The translations under genes were made by a program, and so were the position numbers. From assembly GCA_028829895.1 (NCBI GenBank), contig CM054183.1, forward strand, positions 21,251,975 through 21,315,974: a stretch of DNA of 64,000 bases, in the 5' to 3' direction. This DNA comes from Sinotaia quadrata. Taxonomy: Eukaryota; Mollusca; Gastropoda; Architaenioglossa; Viviparidae. This document shows positions 56,965-64,000 of this stretch, piece after piece; the first letter of the stretch is position 1; the number at the start of each line of letters is the position of its first letter. The notes below the pieces were generated by a model. That model was not told the origin of the DNA and ran no database searches. It saw only the letters and a list, made by a program, of their open reading frames with translations.

Positions 56965-57118
56965 CACGTTTCATTCCTCTCCTATACCAATGTTTGTTTA
57001 TACGCCCACACACGTCACGTTTCATTCCTCTCCTATACCAATGTTTGTTTATACGCCCACACACGTCACGTTTCATTCCTCTCCTATACCAATGTTTGTT
57101 TATACGCCCACACACGTC
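56965..57118. repeat. 51-bp tandem repeat, 3 identical copies
   Basis: Units start at 56965, 57016 and 57067 (CACGTTTCATTCCTCTCCTA ...). 51 is a multiple of 3, so all frames stay open across it; this is not evidence of a gene. Confidence 0.97.
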
Positions 57119-57669
57119 ACACACCCCACACCCCTCTCAACTCCCCCCCCCCCACTTTTACCCCGGAAGTCTGCACTTCCAACTATAGACACACAGCCAC
57201 ACTGGCAATTTAATTTATCATTTTAGTTCAAATTTGGAACTGCACCTCCAAACGACCTGACATTTAACTCTTCGGCTTGCTTTATTGTTTCAGCGCTTCA
57301 GTAACAGTAACAACGAAATAATTAATGAAAGGCAAAAAAAAAAAAAATGAGAAGGAAAACAATATTACACGAAAGAAATTATAATCGATTGTGTTTGGCG
57401 GTGAGTCTAGACTGGAAATATATTTGTGGTAAGTGGATCCTTTCAGGGTGGAAAAACTCTACGAAATAGTTGTGCATAGGTGCATATTCAGCCCTTCTAT
57501 AGCAATTTTGAAGGCCAGTGCTTGGGCCAAGTGAGCTATTGAATTATGATCAATATGTATTTCTTTTGTTTGACTTTCTAAAAAAGTAAGAGAAGAGGAA
57601 TAAACAAAAAAGAAAATATAAGAAAAGAAAACAAATCGACATAGGAAATTAAATAGAAAAAATATGTCA

Positions 57670-57773
<104 letters not shown>

Positions 57774-58246
57774 TCCCGCTCATTACTTTTTGTAACGTAT
57801 TGGAAACTGTGACATATATGAAACCTTTTCTCATTGTTTATTGTCTGTCGAAAAACTTGAAATGAATCATATTTGATTTCTTTTTACAAAAGAAAAACAG
57901 AAAGGAAGAACTACAGGGAGAAAGAGAAAGAAAAGTAAACGGAGTAAAATAATTTGTCAGGCGAACTAAAAATCTGTCTCCCTCTAATTGCGCCTCGCAT
58001 TGGAAACTTAGTATATAGTTGATGATAAAAGTAGGGGGCGCTTTCCAGCTTTCGCCGCTTTCGTGCTGGGAGAAGGGTGGGTGGGGAGGGAAGGGGATAT
58101 GTTCTGCTGGCTACGTCGTCGTTGCAGTAGGATTTTTTAAAAGTTGTAGTGTATGCGTTTCTTGAAGTAGAAATTTATTTTACACATCACGAAGTCTCGA
58201 TGTGCGTTCGTCCGTTGCAAACATGTCTGGCCGGCTAAGGCGGACT

Positions 58247-58438
58247 CTAGCCCAGTATTCCGCGGCGTTGTTGTTGTCGCTGCCGATTTTGTTGTTGGTT
58301 TCTGCGGCGTTGTTCTTGTTGCCGTTGCTGTTGTGCTGATGTTGTTGGCGCTATTGTTGTTTTTGCTTCCTGATAAGCTGTGGTGGGCAACATTTTTTTT
58401 TGGGGGGGTCCTCTTCTACTGTTGAAGTTGCCTGCCAT
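58247..58438 (-). other. Gln/Arg-rich 63-codon frame, doubtful
   Basis: Starts MAGNFNSRRGPPQKKM and becomes Gln/Arg-rich over a GTT/TGC trinucleotide repeat on the plus strand. It could be the first exon of a gene running off to the left on the minus strand, but no donor site stands out and the repeat alone can explain the frame. Confidence 0.2.
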
Positions 58439-58529
58439 TTTGTTGTTGTTGTTGCCGTCGTCGATGATGCTCTAGGTGGCGTCACTGGCAAGGGTGAGAT
58501 GGGTATATAGTATGGAGCATGGCCTCTAT

Positions 58530-58660
58530 CAATGGTCCCAAACCTTTTCGGTTCATGGCGCCCTTATTATATCAAGAATTTTTCCACGGCGCCCAAAACT
58601 TATATTTGTGAGGTTGGTTATATCCCATTGGCACACTTTGGGAAACACACAGACCTATAT
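58530..58660. repeat. Possible short hAT-type fragment
   Basis: CAATGGTCCCAAACCTTTTC followed by ATGGCGCCC and, 100 bp on, CATTGGCACACTTTGGGAAA resembles the ends of non-autonomous hAT elements. Ends and target duplication are not clear. Confidence 0.3.
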
Positions 58661-58994
58661 ATTCTTTGCCTGTCAAATAGTCCGACATAAACCACTTTTA
58701 TGCCCGTTGCAATTGTTTTGCAAAAAACTCACTATCAACCATGTCAGTTACCCCCCTCCCCTTCCCATATGAACACAACATCCTGTTTGCGATCGAAATC
58801 ATATCCAAGAGTTCAACACTTCAGCTGATGATGGGTTAAGCGGTTAAGGGAGATAAATAAAACCTTTTGATTAAAAATCTAAAATATTACAGACAATGGA
58901 TTGTTGATCCACCACCCCTTCCTACAAACGAAACTCGAGGGAGGAGAAAATAACTAACGTTACTGGGTAGGTTACGCGATCGACGGTGAAAGTA

Positions 58995-59162
<168 letters not shown>

Positions 59163-59328
59163 CTTATACATCGTGTTTTCCATTCATTTGTCGAATGTTT
59201 TATATATATTCAGCAACTGAACGATTTGAAACAGCCGAAAGAAGATTACTCAGTATACTGTCAAACAAATATTGTTCATGAAAACATGCCACAAACTGTA
59301 ATCCATATGTTCTCTTCACGAATGTAGC

Positions 59329-59575
59329 CCTTGTCGTGAGGTGTTGAAATGTGGTCCGCACCACGAAATTTTGAAACAAGGTCTATGCCAGGAATTGTTG
59401 AGACGTCATCCTTGTCACGAGGTGTTGAAACGTAGTCCTTATCACAAGGTGTTGAAGCATGGTCCTTGTCACGAGGTGCTGAGATGTTTTCCATGTCACA
59501 AGGTTTTGAAACTTGGTCTTTGTAACGAGGTGTTGGACCGTGGTCTTGGTCACAAATTCCTAGTCACAAGGCGTT
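59329..59575. repeat. 24-bp tandem repeat (CCTTGTCACGAGGTGTTGAA)
   Basis: About ten diverged 24-bp units. Because 24 is a multiple of 3 both strands show 8-residue repeats (for example CHEVLKRG on plus). No start context or neighbouring exon supports a gene. Confidence 0.9.
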
Positions 59576-59622
59576 CAAGTAAGGTAACTAAAGAAGTGAA
59601 AGAATTTGAGCTCAAAATTTAA

Positions 59623-60920
59623 AATTAATAGAACAATCACGCAACTGATAGCACATTAACAAATGGAAATATCTGAAACAAGAGCTGATCGCATTGATTG
59701 ATGCTACATCATGCACTTTCAGTCGTGTTTTAAATATATCCTCTGGCAAAATAGCGACTTGAGATTTATTATGTTCAGTTTGAAAATCAGATCTTTGCTA
59801 ACAAAACGTGCATTTCAGTAATTGTGATCATTCTCTACTGGTCGCACAGGGCAGAAAATAACGTCACGACCATTTGTTATCCATGACATTCGCGTGCAAT
59901 TTATGTGACTACAGCCTTATAGAAGTTATCTTTTCCTACTCGTCTGAATTCCGGATATAATTTGCTGACTGATTTACTTCCCTTTGGTAAAGGAGGTAAA
60001 CCCGTTCCATTAAGCGTAAATTATCATGGATCAAATTTGCAAACGAAAAATGGCGGACAATTCTTCTTCTTTTCTTTAAATAATAATTGTTGCCTATTAC
60101 CTATAAATGTAATTTTAAATGAAGACCGGTAATCAGAATAATGATGCATTCATGGTCATGGCTGAAGTAACTGTAACCCTTAATATCGACCAATGTCACG
60201 TATATGATACTATAAAATAATTTTTTTTAAAATATAAAACTGAAGTCGACTTAAACTATTTTTAATAATAATAAAAATATTTTATTTTGTCTTACAGTGA
60301 TATTTAAAGGCTCTACGTATGATTAGTTCTTACATTAATTTTAAACCTGCCTTAATATTGCGAAGATTTCGAGAAAAAGCATTTCCTTTTTATTTGTCTT
60401 TGATGAAAGATTACTTGCGATTTCAGATTATAGAACTGTGAATGTGATTGCATTGCCCAATAGCAGCGTTCTTATGTTCTCTGCGCAGTTTGTAGAAATC
60501 GATGACAGGTTTTTATCGAATCTTTTCTTCTCCTCTGCATTGCTACGACTGCGCAGTCCAGCCACAGCTATTTTTAATTAATAGGGGACTCTGAAAATGA
60601 TGAGAAATTTAGCAGTTCATCAAGTGCAACAAATGAAAGCAGACATATACCAATGTAAACCTTGACGGATTCGGCTGATTGGAGTGAATTAAGGTTAGTT
60701 TACACTGAAAAATGATTTAAGCACAAATTCTTTATTTCGAATCAATCTCCGCTTTCAGACTTAAGTTCATAAGAGGTCACTGACCTCAGTGGTGGAACGT
60801 AATTAATTTCTGAGATGAATGCATTTGGTGAGGGATTACATCTATAGCGATCTGCTTGTAAAATTATAGGAGAAACGGAAAGGCGATGGAATATAGATAA
60901 TGGACAAAAATGATAAATAT
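59623..60920. other. Intergenic, no gene seen
   Basis: AT-rich unique sequence without a frame of note on either strand. Confidence 0.55.
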
Positions 60921-60924
60921 ATCA

Positions 60925-61035
60925 AAAACGGGTAGATATACATGTAGATATATATATGTAGATATATCAAAAACGGGTAGATAAACATGTAGGTATATCA
61001 ACAAACGGGTAGATATACAGGTAGATAGCTGGAAA
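60925..61035. repeat. Degenerate ATATC/GGGTAGATA repeat
   Basis: Three to four units of ATATCAAAAACGGGTAGATA with variable spacers. Confidence 0.85.
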
Positions 61036-61117
61036 GATAGTCATATATATAGAGTGATAAAAACTAGTCCAATAGAATGATGACACACGGAGAGAATTGG
61101 GGAAATAAATGAAAAAA

Positions 61118-61786
61118 ATGTGAAACGATAGAAAGAAAGAAATTTAGAAAGAAAGAAAGAAAGGAAGGAAGAAAGAAATTTAGAAATTTAGAAAGAAAGA
61201 AAGAAAAAAGAAAGAAAGAAATTTAGAGAGAAAGAAAGAAAGAAAGAAAGAAAGAAAGGAATAAAGAAAGAAAAAAAGAAGGAAAGAAAGAAAGAAAGAA
61301 ATTTAGAAAGAAAGGAATAAAGAAAGAAAAAAAGAAAGAAAGAAAGAAAGAAAGAAATTTAGAAAGAAAGGAAGAAAGAAAGACATTTAGAAAGAAAGAA
61401 AGAAATTTAGAAAGGAAGAAAGAAATTTAGAAAGGAAGAAAGAAATTTAGAAAGAAAGAAATTTAGAAATAAATAAAGAAAGAAAGAAATTTAGAAAGAA
61501 AGAAAGAAATTTAGAAAGAAAGAAATTTAGAAAGAAAGAAATTTAGAAAGGAAGAAAGAAATTTAGAAAGAAAGAAATTTAGAAAGAAAGAATTTAGAAA
61601 TAAATAAATAAATAAATAAATTTAGAAAGAAAGAATTTAGAAAGAAAGAAAGAAAGAAATTTAGAAAGAAAGAATTTAGAAAGAAAGAAAGAAAGAAATT
61701 TAGAAAGAAAGAAAGAAAGTTAGAAAGAAAAAAAGAAAGAAATTTAGAAAGAAAGAAAGAAATTTAGAAAGAAAAAAATTAAATGT

Positions 61787-61860
<74 letters not shown>
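61118..61860. repeat. GAAA/GAAATTTA satellite ending in (GA)n
   Basis: About 740 bp of AAAGAAAGAAATTTAGAAAG units, then AGAAAG units, then a GA run (about 61823-61859) and GACA units. Almost all purine on this strand. Leu/Ser-rich frames on the minus strand are not genes. Confidence 0.97.
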
Positions 61861-61875
<15 letters not shown>

Positions 61876-63055
61876 AAGAGACAAGGCAGAGAGAGAGACA
61901 AGGCTAAGAGACAGACACAGAGAGACAAACAGGGAGAGAGACAGAGAGAGGCAGAGAGAGACTGAGACCACAATAACACATCCTACTGAATGTTATGATA
62001 TAATCCGACTGAGCATATATTCTAAACTATAAAGATGAGTGCACAGTATAGTTACTGTAGGCAGTGCAGCACGTTATAGTTACTGTAGGCAGTGCAGCAC
62101 GTCAAGAAAGTGTTATTTCTGTTCTTGTTACTTTGGTCAAACACCTGGAAACAAAACGAACTTTTTTTTTGTTTGTGGGGCACTTTCTTTTTCTTCACAC
62201 TGATTATATCTGTGCATCTTTGACTCCTGAGCTGTTTCTGTCTTAGATAATCATACTTTGGTATTATGGATAAAATATAGATCAATTCTAATCAAACCTG
62301 CCTCATAAAACGGCCTTACATTTTTCACGTGACTCCAAAGTAAATATTTGTTTTACGCACCTTGAAGTCACTCACAACACCTCTCAGTCTAGAGATGATA
62401 TTCCTCTTTCTCTCCCACCCCCCAGGAAGAAGATATGCCTCTTTCTCTCGCTCTCTCTCTCTCTCTCCCCTCCAGTCTTGCAGTCTGGTCGTTGCCATTC
62501 CTGCAGTTTTATCAGCAGGTAATGACCAGATTAGTCTCCAGCTTTAGAGTAGACCTTATGACCACAAATGACCGATCATTGGACTCCAACTCACCCTGAG
62601 TGGTCCACACGGACCTATTTAGAAATAGAACAGCGAATCTGATTGAAAGGTAGCAGATGCATGGTATTAAATAATTTGCCTAACACGTTCAACAGACGAG
62701 CTTGATAATGGCAATCACACTGATTTCCATTAATTATCTAACGTCATATGTCATTACAAAGATGAAGCGACAACTTTCTCTTTCTGAACTGAAGTGATGG
62801 CCTTAACTAGTATCTTGTTACGATTTCCCACTAAATATACAGCAAAGTCCAGATACACGATATTCCTCTAAATAAACTAGAAACTCCAGCTATAAAAAAA
62901 ACTCCTCTAAACATGCATCAGTCTCCAACCAGACGATACTTGAAGTAAATTGCAAACTCCAGCCGTGTGATATTTCTCTACATGTGCCTATAAACTGTGT
63001 CAATACGATATACTTCTACATTGTCTGCAGACCGTGATAAGACACCGTCCTTCTA
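61861..63055. other. Intergenic, no gene seen
   Basis: Contains a 28-bp duplication (AGTTACTGTAGGCAGTGCAG, near 62048 and 62077) and a CTCT-rich run at 62404-62470. No gene supported. Confidence 0.55.
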
Positions 63056-63590
63056 CTCCTACATACACACATTTATATGACAGTATCTCTCTACATGCCC
63101 TTGCAAACTGTGTAAAGACACTATCCCTCTACTCGTGCAAACATACCGTTATAAAACAGTATCTCTCTGCATGACCATGCAGACTGTGTTAAGACACTAT
63201 CCCTCTACTCGTGCAAACATACCGTTATAAAACAGTATCTCTCTGCATGACCATGCAGACTGTGTTAAGACACTATCCCTCTACTCGTGCAAACATACCG
63301 TTATAAAACAGTATCTCTCTACATGCCCATGCAGACTGTGTTAAGACACTATCCCTCTACTCGTGCAAACATACCGTTATAAAACAGTATCTCTCTACAT
63401 GCCCATGCAGACTGTGTTAAGACACTATCCCTCTACTCGTGCAAACATACCGTTATAAAACAGTATCTCTCTACATGACCATGCAGACTGTGTTAAGACA
63501 ATATTCTTCTACCTTGCCTGCAGACTGTGATGAGACACTATCCCTCTACTCGTACATACATACAGTTATAAGACAGTATATCTTACACAC
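63056..63590. repeat. 76-bp tandem repeat, about 6-7 copies
   Basis: Units start at 63121, 63197, 63273, 63349 and 63425 (CTATCCCTCTACTCGTGCAA ... CATGCAGACTGTGTTAAGACA), with degenerate copies at both ends. Confidence 0.95.
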
Positions 63591-63659
63591 ATATTGTATC
63601 TCTCTACATGTTCATGCAGATTATAGGAAGTCACTAACTATGTATGAACGCTGTGAATG

Positions 63660-64000
63660 ACACTGCAGCAATACCATCATAGGTATTGTGCATCAGGAAA
63701 CGACAGACAATTTTTAAGAAAAGTTTTCTTCAACACAGCCAGCAAATTGTGAAGCGATGAGGAATGGGATAAAAAAAAAACACGTATCCGCCATATTACT
63801 TTTACACTGGTTAATATCGACCTGGTAATCAATAGATTATGTTTCAATCTGCACTGTTTGCGCGTCCTTCAGAATAAAACCGAACATAATGAAAATAACA
63901 TGGGCAACTTCGGCTCAGAGTGAGCACTTTCCCGAACGTCTGAGGTAAACACCGTCAAACGAGTTCTAGGAAAGCAATCCTCTTAAAAAAAAACAAAAAA
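63660..64000. other. Right end, no gene seen
   Basis: AT-rich unique sequence with short A runs; nothing recognisable. Confidence 0.5.

Noticed and set aside
59276..59622. Overlapping repeat proteins on both strands
   Set aside because: A 24-bp repeat keeps both strands open; no exon structure or start context supports either.

Overview
This is eukaryotic, AT-rich, mostly non-coding DNA from an animal. Nothing prokaryotic is present: the genes have introns with GT-AG borders, and the window is full of microsatellites, minisatellites, LTR retrotransposons and DNA-transposon remnants. A mollusc or another lophotrochozoan fits best, because of the short secreted Cys-rich peptides, the coiled-coil N-terminus of the gag-like protein, and the CCCTAA-type (animal telomere-like) motifs inside a MITE. 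This placement is an inference, not proven.

Positions 1-43170 are a tandem array of four units of about 8 kb. Each unit carries one two-exon gene on the minus strand for a small secreted peptide: a 61-nt signal-peptide exon, an intron of 0.7-1.2 kb, and a second exon encoding a 4-Cys domain that resembles the N-terminal half of a von Willebrand factor C domain. The CDS spans are 108-1206, 8142-9271, 28908-29848 and 36693-38134. The signal exon and surrounding non-coding DNA are nearly the same between copies, while the mature peptide has changed in sequence, length and C-terminus. Unit 2 is interrupted by an old LTR retrotransposon (11033-18759) and by a spacer of about 4.7 kb rich in tandem repeats (21781-26525).

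The old element (11033-18759) has about 1.19-kb LTRs, a primer-binding-site candidate, a polypurine tract, a gag remnant with a CCHC knuckle, a frameshifted aspartic protease, a second CCHC knuckle and an integrase remnant. I found no reverse transcriptase. A 347-bp MITE containing degenerate telomere-like repeats is nested inside it.

Positions 43793-51867 hold a very young LTR element. Its 1.70-kb LTRs differ by a single indel as far as I can see, and it is flanked by a perfect 5-bp target duplication (CCCAC). Its only ORF is an intact 1097-residue protein (46155-49448) with a gag-like coiled-coil N-terminus, a long acidic Ser/Thr-rich region and a protease-like motif whose D-T-G reads E-T-D. 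It has no recognisable RT, RNase H, integrase or zinc knuckle, so it must be mobilised in trans. This is the most striking object in the window.

Positions 51868-64000 contain a decayed hAT transposase (53142-54077), an inverted solo copy of a short repeat also found in the peptide array, and many satellites and microsatellites. I see no convincing host gene there.
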